The notes below the pieces were generated by a model. It had not been told where the DNA came from, did not search any database, and saw nothing but the letters and a program-made list of their open reading frames with translations. Source: Isoptericola cucumis (GTDB lineage Bacteria; Actinomycetota; Actinomycetes; Actinomycetales; Cellulomonadaceae). From it: a stretch of DNA of 64,000 bases. The first letter of the stretch is position 1. The number at the start of each line of letters is the position of its first letter. The position numbers and the translations under genes are program-made. The stretch covers positions 1-64,000 of the forward strand of contig NZ_BMDG01000006.1 in the NCBI RefSeq assembly GCF_014635665.1. Direction: 5' to 3'. Positions 8,213 to 16,606 of the stretch are shown here, in pieces.

Positions 8213-9813
8213 TGTCGTCGCGGACGGATCGGGCGGCTCCCGTCGTCGAGATGTACGGCATCACCGTGGAGCGCGGCGGGGTGCGGGTGCTCGACGACGT
8301 GGACCTGACGCTGCATCCCGGCGAGGTGCACGCGATCATGGGGGAGAACGGCGCGGGCAAGTCCACCCTGATCGGGGCGCTCACGGGGACGGTGCCGATC
8401 GTCTCGGGCGACGTCCTCGTCGACGGCGCCGCGCGCACGCCGACGAGCGTAGCCCAGAGCCGTGCGGAGGGCATCGCGACCGTCTTCCAGGAGTCGCACC
8501 TGAGCCCCCACCTGACCGTCGCCGAGAACGTCATGATCGGCCACGAGGTGCGCCGCTGGTTCGGCATCGACTGGGCGGCGAACAGGGAGCGCGCCTCGGC
8601 CGCTCTCGCCACCCTCGGGATCGAGGACGTCGACCCCCGGACACCGCTGGCCGCGTTGTCGCCCGCGACGAAGCAGCTCGTGGCCGTCGCGCGTGCGATC
8701 GTCCTCGAGCCGCGCGTGCTCGTGCTCGACGAACCCACGTCGAGCCTGGACGCGGCAGAGGCCGCCCGCCTGCTCGGGGTGGTGCGCCGGCTGCGGGACC
8801 AGGGCGTCGCCGTGCTCTTCGTCTCGCACTTCCTCGAGCAGGTGTTCGAGGTGAGCGACCGGATGACGGTGCTCCGCGGCGGCCGGGTCGTGGCGGAGTA
8901 CCGGACGGCGGAGGTCGAGCGTGCGGAGCTGATCTCGAAGATGATCGGCGAGGACATCGACGCGCTCCAGGCGCTGCACTCGCAGCGGCTCGCGCACCAC
9001 TACGCGGGGTCGGGCGAGGCGACGCTGCGGGCGACGTCCATCGGCCGCCGCGGGAGCCTCGAGCCCACGGACGTCGACCTGGCCCGGGGCGAGGTCGTCG
9101 GGTTCGCCGGCCTGCGCGGCTCGGGGCGCACCGAGCTCGCCCGGCTGATGAGCGGGGTGGAGCGTGCCGACCGCGGCGAGCTCTGGCTGGACGGTGCCCG
9201 CGTGCAGCTGCGCAGCCCGGGGGCCGCGCTGCGGTACCGGATCGCGATGTCGAGCGAGAACGTGCGGGAGGACGGCATCGTCGCGGGGCTGACGGTGCGG
9301 GAGAACATCGTGCTGGCGCTGCAGGCCCTGAGGGGATGGTCCCGGCCGCTGTCCCGGGGCGAGCAGGACGCGGTCGTCGACACCTATCTCGACGCCCTGC
9401 ACCTGTCGCGCGACGACCTGGACCGCCCGGCCGGGGAGCTGTCGGGAGGGACGCAGCAGAAGGTCCTGGTGGCGCGGCTGCTGGCGACCCGGCCGCACGT
9501 CCTGATCCTCGACGAGCCGACGCGCGGCATCGACATCGCCGCCAAGCTCGACATCCAGCGCCGGGTCGCCCGGCTGGCGGGGGAGGGGGTGGCCGTCGTC
9601 TTCATCTCCTCCCAGCTCGAGGAGGTGGTGCGCCTGAGCGACCGGATCGTGGTCCTCAAGGACCGCGAGAAGATCGGCGAGCTGAGCAACGGACCCGGGG
9701 TCACGGTCGACACGATCGTCGAGATGATCGCCGCGGACCTCGACGAGCTCGCCCCCGGTGACGACGACGGCGCCGGTGCCGCCGACGGGGCCGGCGGGCG
9801 CGACGTTACGTGA
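8212..9813 (+). CDS. Sugar ABC transporter ATP-binding protein (double NBD), additional copy
   Basis: A 533-residue CUT2-type ATPase with two nucleotide-binding domains. NBD1 has Walker A GENGAGKST (44-52) and Walker B VLVLDEPTSSLD (169-180), but in place of the LSGGQ-like signature it reads LSPATKQ (149-155). NBD2 has the usual degenerate P-loop GLRGSGRTE, signature LSGGTQQKV, and VLILDEPTRGID. It would energise sugar import at the inner face of the membrane. It is unusual in preceding a binding-protein gene that already has its own ATPase downstream (11096). It may form a hybrid transporter with the same permeases or serve another importer. The C-terminal 25 residues are low-complexity Asp/Gly/Ala. 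Confidence 0.88.
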   Translation: MSSRTDRAAPVVEMYGITVERGGVRVLDDVDLTLHPGEVHAIMGENGAGKSTLIGALTGTVPIVSGDVLVDGAARTPTSVAQSRAEGIATVFQESHLSPHLTVAENVMIGHEVRRWFGIDWAANRERASAALATLGIEDVDPRTPLAALSPATKQLVAVARAIVLEPRVLVLDEPTSSLDAAEAARLLGVVRRLRDQGVAVLFVSHFLEQVFEVSDRMTVLRGGRVVAEYRTAEVERAELISKMIGEDIDALQALHSQRLAHHYAGSGEATLRATSIGRRGSLEPTDVDLARGEVVGFAGLRGSGRTELARLMSGVERADRGELWLDGARVQLRSPGAALRYRIAMSSENVREDGIVAGLTVRENIVLALQALRGWSRPLSRGEQDAVVDTYLDALHLSRDDLDRPAGELSGGTQQKVLVARLLATRPHVLILDEPTRGIDIAAKLDIQRRVARLAGEGVAVVFISSQLEEVVRLSDRIVVLKDREKIGELSNGPGVTVDTIVEMIAADLDELAPGDDDGAGAADGAGGRDVT

Positions 9814-9840
9814 TCGTGACGTCCAATCGGCGGAGCGCCC

Positions 9841-9858
9841 GTTGTGACCGGTCACAAC
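9841..9858. promoter_or_regulatory. Perfect 18-bp LacI-type operator
   Basis: GTTGTGACCGGTCACAAC is a perfect palindrome about 100 bases before the binding-protein start. Its left half contains TTGTGA (9842-9847), a plausible -35 box spaced 17 bp from TATGTT at 9865-9870. Repressor binding here would therefore cover the promoter. The likely ligand is the LacI protein encoded at 7193, with the regulator at 1910 as the alternative. Confidence 0.8.
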
Positions 9859-9870
9859 ACCCACTATGTT
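9842..9870 (+). promoter_or_regulatory. Predicted promoter of the furanose importer operon
   Basis: A -35 box TTGTGA (9842-9847), a 17-bp spacer and a -10 box TATGTT (9865-9870) form the best sigma-70-type promoter in this gap. Both boxes lie inside LacI-type palindromes. Transcription would start near 9877, leaving a leader of about 80 bases that ends in a strong AAGGAGGAG site. Confidence 0.55.
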
Positions 9871-9882
9871 AACGGTCACAAC
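9865..9882. promoter_or_regulatory. Second, imperfect LacI-type operator
   Basis: TATGTTAACGGTCACAAC shares its right half (CGGTCACAAC) exactly with the upstream perfect site. The left half is degenerate because it coincides with the presumed -10 box. The two centres are 24 bp apart, so two dimers could bind with similar helical phasing. Confidence 0.6.
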
Positions 9883-9957
9883 GCAGTCCCTGCCGGAGGG
9901 TCAGAGCTGACCCACGGACCGGAAGCACCGGTCGGCCGGCGTCTCAAGGAGGAGAAC

Positions 9958-10962
9958 ATGGGCAGGAACTTCCGACGTGCCGGTGCGGCCGTCCTTGCGG
10001 CACTCACGACGACCGCGCTCGTGGCGTGCAGCAGCGAGCAGGCACCCCAGGCCGAGGAGAACGGCGGCGGGGGCGACGACGCGGCCACCGAGACGATCTC
10101 GATCGGGTTCTCGCAGGTCGGCGCCGAGTCCGGCTGGCGGGCGGCCAACACCAAGTCGATCCAGGACACCCTCACCGCGGAGAACGGGTTCGACCTCAAG
10201 TTCTCCGACGCGCAGCAGAAGCAGGAGAACCAGATCCAGGCGATCCGGTCCTACATCCAGCAGGGCGTGGACGTCATCGCGTTCTCGCCCGTCGTCGAGA
10301 CCGGCTGGGACGCCGTGCTCGAGGAGGCCAAGGCGGCGAGCATCCCGGTGATCCTCACCGACCGCGCCGTCGACAGCGAGGACGAGTCCCTGTACGAGTC
10401 GTTCATCGGGTCCGACTTCGTCCTCGAGGGCGAGATGGCCGGCGACTGGGCGGTCGAGCAGTACGACGGCGAGGGGTTCAAGGCCGTCGAGCTGCAGGGC
10501 ACCACCGGCGCCGCCCCGATGATCGACCGGCAGCAGGGCTTCGCCGACGCGATCGCGGGCAGCGACATCGAGATGATCGACTCGCAGACCGGCAACTTCA
10601 CCCGCACCGAGGGCAAGCAGGTGATGGAGGGCTTCCTGCAGAAGTACGACGACATCGACCTCGTGTTCGCGCACAACGACGACATGGGGCTCGGCGCGAT
10701 CGAGGCGATCGAGGCCGCCGGCAAGGTCCCCGGCAAGGACATCAAGATCATCACCGTCGACGCCGTCAAGGACGGCATGCAGGCCCTGGCCGACGGCAAG
10801 ATCAACTACATCGTCGAGTGCAACCCCCTGCTCGGCCCGGACCTGGCCGAGATCGCGAAGAAGGTCGTCGCGGGCGAGGAGGTCCAGAAGCGCATCGTGG
10901 TCGAGGACCAGGCGTTCGACCAGGAGGCCGCCAAGGAGGCGCTGCCCGACCGGCAGTACTGA
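9958..10962 (+). CDS. ytfQ: YtfQ-like furanose-binding lipoprotein of an ABC importer
   Basis: A 334-residue substrate-binding protein. An AAGGAGGAG site sets the start at ATG 9958. The signal peptide ends in the lipobox LVAC with lipidated C24, followed by a Gly/Asp-rich linker. The mature part closely follows E. coli YtfQ: IGFSQVGAESGWRAANTKSI, DAQQKQENQIQAIRS, ILTDRAVD, LQGTTGA and AHNDDMGLGAIEAIEAAGKVPGKD. YtfQ binds galactofuranose. In this arabinose setting the ligand may be arabinofuranose or a related pentofuranose, but that is inference. It is the first gene after the operator pair, and it is separated from its ATPase by a stable hairpin, which usually gives excess binding protein. 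Confidence 0.92.
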   Translation: MGRNFRRAGAAVLAALTTTALVACSSEQAPQAEENGGGGDDAATETISIGFSQVGAESGWRAANTKSIQDTLTAENGFDLKFSDAQQKQENQIQAIRSYIQQGVDVIAFSPVVETGWDAVLEEAKAASIPVILTDRAVDSEDESLYESFIGSDFVLEGEMAGDWAVEQYDGEGFKAVELQGTTGAAPMIDRQQGFADAIAGSDIEMIDSQTGNFTRTEGKQVMEGFLQKYDDIDLVFAHNDDMGLGAIEAIEAAGKVPGKDIKIITVDAVKDGMQALADGKINYIVECNPLLGPDLAEIAKKVVAGEEVQKRIVVEDQAFDQEAAKEALPDRQY

Positions 10963-10977
10963 CGGTCCCGCACGGTC

Positions 10978-11010
10978 GTGGCGGGCGCGGCACGACGTCG
11001 CGCCCGCCAC
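10978..11010 (+). terminator. Intra-operon hairpin (attenuator or mRNA-stabilising)
   Basis: Perfect 12-bp GC stem, GTGGCGGGCGCG (10978-10989) pairing with 10999-11010, with a 9-base loop. It lies 15 bases after the binding-protein stop and has no T-run. It probably protects the upstream message or partly terminates transcription before the ATPase and permease genes. Confidence 0.75.
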
Positions 11011-11013
11011 GGC

Positions 11014-11052
11014 ACCGGCAGCACGGACCGGCAGCACGGACCGGCAGCACGG
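11014..11052. repeat. Three tandem 13-bp repeats (ACCGGCAGCACGG)
   Basis: Three exact head-to-tail copies lie directly after the hairpin and before the ATPase gene. They contain no recognisable open frame or palindrome. They may be a replication-slippage product or a protein-binding tract. Confidence 0.85.
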
Positions 11053-11095
11053 CTCCTGACAGGACGGACCCTGGCCACACCACGGAAGGTCAACG

Positions 11096-12634
11096 ATGAC
11101 GAGCTCTGACGCGGCGGGGCGACCGGTCGTCGAGATGACCGGGATCTCCATCGAGTTCCCGGGCGTCAAGGCGCTCGACCAGGTCGACCTCCGCCTCTTC
11201 GCCGGCGAGGTGCACGCCCTCATGGGCGAGAACGGCGCCGGCAAGTCCACCCTGATCAAGGCGCTCACGGGCGTCTACGGCATCGACTCCGGCGAGATCC
11301 TCGTCGACGGTGCCCCCCAACGCTTCTCGGGGCCGGGGGAGGCGCAGGCCGCCGGGGTCGCGACGGTGTACCAGGAGGTCAACCTCTGCGAGAACCTCAC
11401 GGTCGCGGAGAACATCATGCTCGGCAACGAGCCGCGACGGTTCGGGGCGATCGACTGGCGCGCCACGCGGCGCCGGGCGGCCGAGCACCTCGCCACGATG
11501 GGGCTCGACATCGACCCCTCCTCGTCGCTCGGCTCGCACTCCATCGCCGTGCAGCAGCTCGTCGCGATCAGCCGCGCCATGGTGGTCGACGCGAAGGTCC
11601 TCGTCCTCGACGAGCCGACGTCGAGCCTCGACGCCGACGAGGTGGCCCGGCTCTTCACCGTCGTGCGAGGGCTGCGGGACCGCGGCGTCGCCATCCTGTT
11701 CGTCTCGCACTTCATCGAGCAGGTCTACGAGATCTCCGACCGCATGACCGTGCTGCGCAACGGCGCCCGCGTCGGCGAGTTCCCGACCGCCGAGATCACG
11801 CGGGCCGAGCTCGTGTCGCGGATGATCGGCCGCACGATGGAGGTCCTCGACGACCTGCAGGTGCGCACGGAGCACACCGTCGACCCCGCCCAGGGCTCGA
11901 CCCCCTTCGTGCGTGCGGTCGGGCTGGGGCGCCGGGGCGGCGTGCGCCCGTTCGACCTGGAGGTGTACCCGGGGCAGGTCGTCGGGCTCGCCGGCCTGCT
12001 GGGCTCCGGCCGCACCGAGCTCGCGCGGCTGCTCGCGGGCGCGGACCGGGCGGACTCCGGCTCGCTGGAGCTCCAGGGGCGCCCGGCCCGGCTGCGCAAC
12101 CCGCGGGCGGCGATCGGCCACCGGATCGCGTTCTCGTCCGAGGACCGCAAGGGGGAGGGCGTCGTCGGCGACCTCACCGTGCGCGAGAACATCGTGCTCG
12201 GGCTCCAGGCCGACCGCGGCTGGCTGCGCCGGCTGCCCGGCAAGCAGGTCGACGAGATCGTCGACCGCTACGTGCGGGCGCTGAACATCCGGCCCGCCGA
12301 CCCGGACGCGCTGCTGCGCAACCTCTCGGGCGGCAACCAGCAGAAGGTGCTGCTCGCGCGGTGGCTCGCCACCGCCCCCGAGCTGCTCCTGCTGGACGAG
12401 CCCACCCGGGGGATCGACGTCGGCGCCAAGGCCGAGATCCAGCGCCTCGTCGCCGACCTCGCGGCCCGCGGGATGGCGGTGCTGTTCATCTCCGCCGAGC
12501 TGGAGGAGGTCCTGCGCCTCAGCCACCGGGTCGCGGTGATGCGCGACCGGGAGAAGGTCGGCGAGCTGACCAACGGGCCCGACGTCGGCGTCGACGACGT
12601 CGTCGAGCTCATCGCGAGCGGAGGAGACCACTGA
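11096..12634 (+). CDS. ytfR: YtfR-like sugar ABC transporter ATP-binding protein (double NBD)
   Basis: A 512-residue ATPase with two NBDs. NBD1 has FPGVKALDQVDLRLFAGEVH, Walker A GENGAGKST (44-52), VYQEVNLCENLTVAENIMLG, and the YtfR-type signature SIAVQQLVAISRA, very close to SVAMQQIVAICRA of E. coli YtfR. NBD2 has GLLGSGRTE, SSEDRKGEG, LSGGNQQKVLLARWL and LLLLDEPTRGIDVGAKAE. It powers the furanose importer with the permeases encoded next. Its stop overlaps the first permease start (TGATG). It differs clearly from the extra ATPase at 8212, so the two are not a recent duplication. Confidence 0.93.
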   Translation: MTSSDAAGRPVVEMTGISIEFPGVKALDQVDLRLFAGEVHALMGENGAGKSTLIKALTGVYGIDSGEILVDGAPQRFSGPGEAQAAGVATVYQEVNLCENLTVAENIMLGNEPRRFGAIDWRATRRRAAEHLATMGLDIDPSSSLGSHSIAVQQLVAISRAMVVDAKVLVLDEPTSSLDADEVARLFTVVRGLRDRGVAILFVSHFIEQVYEISDRMTVLRNGARVGEFPTAEITRAELVSRMIGRTMEVLDDLQVRTEHTVDPAQGSTPFVRAVGLGRRGGVRPFDLEVYPGQVVGLAGLLGSGRTELARLLAGADRADSGSLELQGRPARLRNPRAAIGHRIAFSSEDRKGEGVVGDLTVRENIVLGLQADRGWLRRLPGKQVDEIVDRYVRALNIRPADPDALLRNLSGGNQQKVLLARWLATAPELLLLDEPTRGIDVGAKAEIQRLVADLAARGMAVLFISAELEEVLRLSHRVAVMRDREKVGELTNGPDVGVDDVVELIASGGDH

Positions 12635-13710
12635 TGTCCGCCACCAGCCCCGCGCCGTCGCGTGCCCCGTCCTCCGGACGGCTCGGCACGGTCGTCCGCC
12701 ACCACCTGTTCTGGCCGGTGGCGGCGCTCGTCCTGCTGCTCGCGGTCAACACGGTGTTCCGGCCGAGCTTCCTGCGGGTCTCGATCCTCGACGGGCACCT
12801 CTTCGGCTCGCCGATCGACATCCTGCGCAACTGCGCCCCGCTGATGCTCGTCGCCCTCGGCATGACCCTCGTGATCGCGACCCGCGGCATCGACCTGTCG
12901 GTCGGGGCGGTCGTGGCCATCGCGGGCGCCGTCGCGCTGACGTACATCGCCCGCTCGCCCGACCCCGGCTCGGCCGGGACCGCGCTGACGGCGATGGGGA
13001 TCGCGCTCGTGCTCGCCCTCGCGCTCGGCACGTGGAACGGCTTCCTGGTCTCGGTCGTCGGGATCCAGCCGATCATCGCGACGCTCATCCTCATGACCGC
13101 CGGGCGGGGGATCGCGATGCTCATCACCCAGGGGCAGATCACCACCGTGACCAGCGCGCCGTTCAAGACCCTCGGCGCGGGCTTCTGGCTCGGCCTGCCG
13201 GTGGCGACCCTGGTCGCGTTCGGCGTCTTCGCGCTGGTCGCCGTCCTCACCCGCCGCACCGCGCTCGGCATGCTCGTCGAGGCGGTGGGCATCAACCCGT
13301 CCGCGAGCCGGCTGGCCGGCGTCCAGGCACGGACCATCGTGTGGACCGTGTTCGCGCTCTCCGGGCTGTTCTCCGGGCTCGCGGGCCTCGTCCTGGCCTC
13401 GAACGTCATGGCGGCGGACGCGAACAACGCCGGGCTGTTCATCGAGCTCGACGCGATCCTCGCGGTCGTGATCGGCGGCACGTCGCTCGCCGGCGGGAAG
13501 TTCTCCCTGTCGGGGACCTTCGTCGGCGTCCTCATCATCGCGACGCTGAGCCTGACGGTCACCAACCTCGGCATCTCGCCGCTGGTGACCCCGCTGTTCA
13601 AGGCGCTCGTCGTCGCGGCGGTGACGCTGCTGCAGTCGCCGGTGATGCGCCGCAAGCTGGCCGAGCGGACCCGCCGGGTCGCTCCGGAACCGAAGGTGGT
13701 GGCCCGATGA
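12634..13710 (+). CDS. ytfT: YtfT-like sugar ABC transporter permease
   Basis: A 358-residue CUT2-family permease with about nine hydrophobic segments. It matches E. coli YtfT in DGHLFGSPIDILRNCAPLML, GMTLVIATRGIDLSVGAV, ATLILMTAGRGIAMLITQGQ, GMLVEAVGINPSASRLAGV and ADANNAGLFIELDAILAVVI. It forms half of the membrane channel of the furanose importer. The ATG overlaps the ATPase stop by one base, and the stop overlaps the next permease start by four (ATGA), so translation is coupled. Confidence 0.93.
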   Translation: MSATSPAPSRAPSSGRLGTVVRHHLFWPVAALVLLLAVNTVFRPSFLRVSILDGHLFGSPIDILRNCAPLMLVALGMTLVIATRGIDLSVGAVVAIAGAVALTYIARSPDPGSAGTALTAMGIALVLALALGTWNGFLVSVVGIQPIIATLILMTAGRGIAMLITQGQITTVTSAPFKTLGAGFWLGLPVATLVAFGVFALVAVLTRRTALGMLVEAVGINPSASRLAGVQARTIVWTVFALSGLFSGLAGLVLASNVMAADANNAGLFIELDAILAVVIGGTSLAGGKFSLSGTFVGVLIIATLSLTVTNLGISPLVTPLFKALVVAAVTLLQSPVMRRKLAERTRRVAPEPKVVAR

Positions 13711-14741
13711 CGACCGTGGCTCCTCGAGGACGTGCCGCCCGTGCCCAGGGGCCCGGCGGCGCCCCGACGCGCGGCCGGGCCCGCGGGTGGCGGATCGACC
13801 GGCGCTATCTGCCGGTCGTGGGGACGCTCGTCGTCCTCGCACTGATCCTCGTGGTCGGCGGCGCGCGGTACGACAACTTCCTGTCGGTCGGCGTGCTGGC
13901 GAACCTCTTCATCAACAACTCGTTCCTCATCGTGCTCGCCGTCGGCATGACCTTCGTCATCCTCACCGGCGGCATCGACCTGTCGGTGGGCGCCGTCCTC
14001 GCGCTGTCGAGCGTGACGGCGGCCTACCTGCTGAACGCGGGGCTGCCGGCGGGCGTCGTCGTCCCGCTCGTGGTCCTCATCGGCTCGGTGATCGGGCTGC
14101 TCATCGGCGCGATGGTGCACGTCTTCGAGGTCCAGCCGTTCATCGCGACCCTCGCCGGGATGTTCTTCGCCCGCGGGCTGTGCTTCCTCATCGCCCCGGA
14201 GTCCATCCCCATCACCGACGAGACGTTCGTGGCGCTCGCCGGGTGGGACACGTGGGTCGCGGGCCAGTGGCGCGTGACGTCGAGCGTCGTGATCGCCCTC
14301 GTGGTGGTCGCGGTCGCGTTCTACCTGCTGCACTACACCCAGTTCGGGCGCACCGTGTACGCGATCGGCGGCGGGGAGGCCTCCGCGCGCCTCATGGGGC
14401 TGCCCGTGACGCGCACGAAGGTGCTGGTCTACGTCATCAGCGGCACCTGTGCCGGGCTCGGCGGGCTGCTGTTCGCGATGTTCTCCCGCTCCGGGTACTC
14501 GCTGACCGGCGTCGCGATGGAGCTGGACGCGATCGCGGCCGTCGTCATCGGCGGCACCATCCTCACCGGCGGGACCGGCTTCGTGCTGGGCTCCGTGCTC
14601 GGCGCGCTCGTGCTCGGCCTCATCCAGACGATCATCACGTTCGAGGGCACCCTGAGCTCCTGGTGGACCAAGATCGTCATCGGCGGGCTGCTGCTCGTGT
14701 TCGTCGTGCTGCAGCGGCTGCTGGCCGTCCGGCGCACCTGA
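13707..14741 (+). CDS. yjfF: YjfF-like sugar ABC transporter permease
   Basis: A 344-residue CUT2 permease with a basic N-terminal tail and about nine hydrophobic segments. Family motifs include GMTFVILTGGIDLSVGAVLA, EVQPFIATLAGMFFARGL, YAIGGGEASARLMGLPV and ELDAIAAVVIGGTILTGGTG. With the YtfT-like protein it forms the heteromeric channel. It ends the operon that began at the 9841 operators. The open frame continues far upstream, but ATG 13707 is fixed by the four-base overlap and by homology. Confidence 0.92.
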   Translation: MTTVAPRGRAARAQGPGGAPTRGRARGWRIDRRYLPVVGTLVVLALILVVGGARYDNFLSVGVLANLFINNSFLIVLAVGMTFVILTGGIDLSVGAVLALSSVTAAYLLNAGLPAGVVVPLVVLIGSVIGLLIGAMVHVFEVQPFIATLAGMFFARGLCFLIAPESIPITDETFVALAGWDTWVAGQWRVTSSVVIALVVVAVAFYLLHYTQFGRTVYAIGGGEASARLMGLPVTRTKVLVYVISGTCAGLGGLLFAMFSRSGYSLTGVAMELDAIAAVVIGGTILTGGTGFVLGSVLGALVLGLIQTIITFEGTLSSWWTKIVIGGLLLVFVVLQRLLAVRRT

Positions 14742-14843
14742 GCCGCCCCTCCGAGCGGGCCGGTTTCCACCCGGTCCGGACGTAGACTTCCGTTTCGTCC
14801 GGATGATCGACTATCGGGTGACACCCACACCTCGGAGGTACAT

Positions 14844-16439
14844 GTGAGCCAGGCCGACGCGTCCGCGGGCGACAGCACGCGGAGGGCGCGCTACCGCGGC
14901 CGACACCTGCCGATGGTGGCCGTCGTGGTGGCGGCGACGATCGCGACCGCGCTCGCCTACAGCGGCATGGTCCTGTTCGGCCTCGAGGTCGCGCACATGT
15001 CGCCGGCGGAGGCGTACGCCCTCGCCGGCTTCCTCGAGGTCAGCCTCGTCGCCGTCGCGCTGATGGCCCGCAACGCCGCGCTCGAGGGGCGCCCGTACGG
15101 GGTGCTGCTCACGCTGACGTGGGTGCTGTCGGGCACCTCCGGCGTCTTCGCCGCGCTCCACGAGATCGCCGTGCCGGACGAGAGCACGCCGTACATGGTC
15201 GCGTTCCGGTTCGTGCCCCCGCTGGTGGCGGCTCTCATGTGGCACCTCGCGCTCGTGGGCGAGCGCCACATGGTCACCGGGCACACCCTCGACGAGCGGC
15301 GCCGCGAGCGCCGCGTGCACCAGTACGTCGTGGCCCTGGAGCAGTGGCGCGACGCCCGGCTCGACAACACCGGGTCGCGGCACGGCATGCGCAAGGTGCG
15401 CACGGCGCACCGCCGTCAGCGCGGTGCGCGCGACGGCGCGCTCAAGCTGCTCACCGTGGAGGACTTCGAGCGGCGCATGCAGGTCTGGGTAGAACGGCTC
15501 GAGGCCGCCGAGCGGCACGGCAACCGCCTGGACTCCATCGGCGCCAGCTCCGTCAAGCGGGGCACCAGCCGGGGCGTGGCGGACTCGGCGGAGCTCGCGA
15601 CCCTCGTCGCCGCCGGTGCCCCGCCGGCCGCGGAGCACCTCCGGCTGGACCGGCCGGTCCCGGACGTGCCGCGGGTCGAGGGCGGTTCGACGCCGGTGCA
15701 CGGGAGTGCGCCGGCTGCCGGCGACGAGCCGCGACCGGACGTCGGGAGCCACGACGTCGAGAGCCACGAGGCCGAGCCGTTCGCCGAGGCGCTCCACGAC
15801 GCGCTGACCTCCGATCCGCCGGCCGACCACCCGGCCGTCGAGGCCGAGCACGCCGTCGAGGCCGGGCCGGCCGAGCACGCCGACGCCGGGCCCGACGACG
15901 AGGCGGAGTACCTTCGGTCCGAGGCCGAGGCCGAGGCCGAGGCCGTGGACGCGGGACCCGGTGACGAGCGCGAGGCCGGGCAGCCCGTGGCGGAGCGGCC
16001 GGGCGAGCCGGCGTGGGCGCTCGAACCGCTCCCGGAGACCGGGCACACGCGCCGCGTCGAGGTCTTCGACCTGCTGGCACCGAAGGACCCGGCCCTGAGC
16101 GCGACGGCTCAGCGGTCCGCGTTCCTCACCGCGCACGGTGGCGCGGCGGCCACGCCGCGTCCGGCCGAGGACGGCGCGGGCGACGACGACCCGGCCGCCG
16201 GGTACGGAGCCGGAGCCGAGGCGGGCCGCGAGACCGTCGGCGGGGCGGAGCAGGCCGCGCCGTCCGACGACGAGCAGTACGCGTCCGAGCGCGACCGCCT
16301 CATCGTCGAGCTCGCCGCAGAAGGGCTCACCCAGCGCGAGATCGCCGACCGGGTCTCGGCGTCGCGCACGACCGTGAGCCGGGTGGTGCGCCGTTACGGC
16401 GTGACGTCCGACGGCGGGCGGGAGCTCGCGCCGGCCTGA
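14844..16439 (+). CDS. DUF2637-type membrane protein with C-terminal helix-turn-helix
   Basis: A 531-residue protein starting at GTG 14844, after GGAGG. Residues 24-140 contain four hydrophobic segments in a DUF2637-like arrangement (AYALAGFLEVSLVAVALMARN). A basic, His/Arg-rich coiled region follows (about 145-225), then a long acidic low-complexity linker (225-465). A helix-turn-helix, LTQREIADRVSASRTTVSRV, closes the protein near residues 494-513. DUF2637 proteins often accompany actinobacterial conjugative elements (Spd/TraB-like systems), but no other conjugation gene is present here. The layout suggests a membrane-anchored DNA-binding protein. Whether it is a regulator or a DNA-positioning protein cannot be decided from sequence. 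Confidence 0.75.
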   Translation: MSQADASAGDSTRRARYRGRHLPMVAVVVAATIATALAYSGMVLFGLEVAHMSPAEAYALAGFLEVSLVAVALMARNAALEGRPYGVLLTLTWVLSGTSGVFAALHEIAVPDESTPYMVAFRFVPPLVAALMWHLALVGERHMVTGHTLDERRRERRVHQYVVALEQWRDARLDNTGSRHGMRKVRTAHRRQRGARDGALKLLTVEDFERRMQVWVERLEAAERHGNRLDSIGASSVKRGTSRGVADSAELATLVAAGAPPAAEHLRLDRPVPDVPRVEGGSTPVHGSAPAAGDEPRPDVGSHDVESHEAEPFAEALHDALTSDPPADHPAVEAEHAVEAGPAEHADAGPDDEAEYLRSEAEAEAEAVDAGPGDEREAGQPVAERPGEPAWALEPLPETGHTRRVEVFDLLAPKDPALSATAQRSAFLTAHGGAAATPRPAEDGAGDDDPAAGYGAGAEAGRETVGGAEQAAPSDDEQYASERDRLIVELAAEGLTQREIADRVSASRTTVSRVVRRYGVTSDGGRELAPA

Positions 16440-16464
16440 CGTCGCGCCCCGACACGCTCGCGCA

Positions 16465-16605
16465 TCAGCGGAGTGCCGCCAGCATCGCTCCGGCGGTCGC
16501 GGCGGCGAGGGTGATCAGCGTGAGCGTCGGGAGCCGCTGCGCCAGCGACCGCCGCCGACCCGGCGACGTCCGGCGTCCCCCGTCTCCGGTGCCGTCGTCG
16601 GCCAT
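16465..16605 (-). CDS. 46-residue single-pass membrane protein
   Basis: A tiny protein starting at ATG 16605. It has a basic, Gly/Arg/Ser-rich N-terminus and one C-terminal hydrophobic helix (LPTLTLITLAAATAGAMLAA). GGAGCAGG lies before the start, and only one base separates it from the stop of the upstream gene, so it is the last gene of a three-gene operon. It resembles a tail-anchored or signal-anchor micropeptide. Family unknown. Its stop is 25 bases from the convergent DUF2637 stop. Confidence 0.6.
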   Translation of the reverse strand: MADDGTGDGGRRTSPGRRRSLAQRLPTLTLITLAAATAGAMLAALR

Positions 16606-16606
16606 G

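Noticed and set aside
9844-9957. Earlier start for the YtfQ-like gene
   Set aside because: It would place the operators and promoter inside the coding region and put about 38 residues before the signal peptide. AAGGAGGAG precedes the ATG at 9958.
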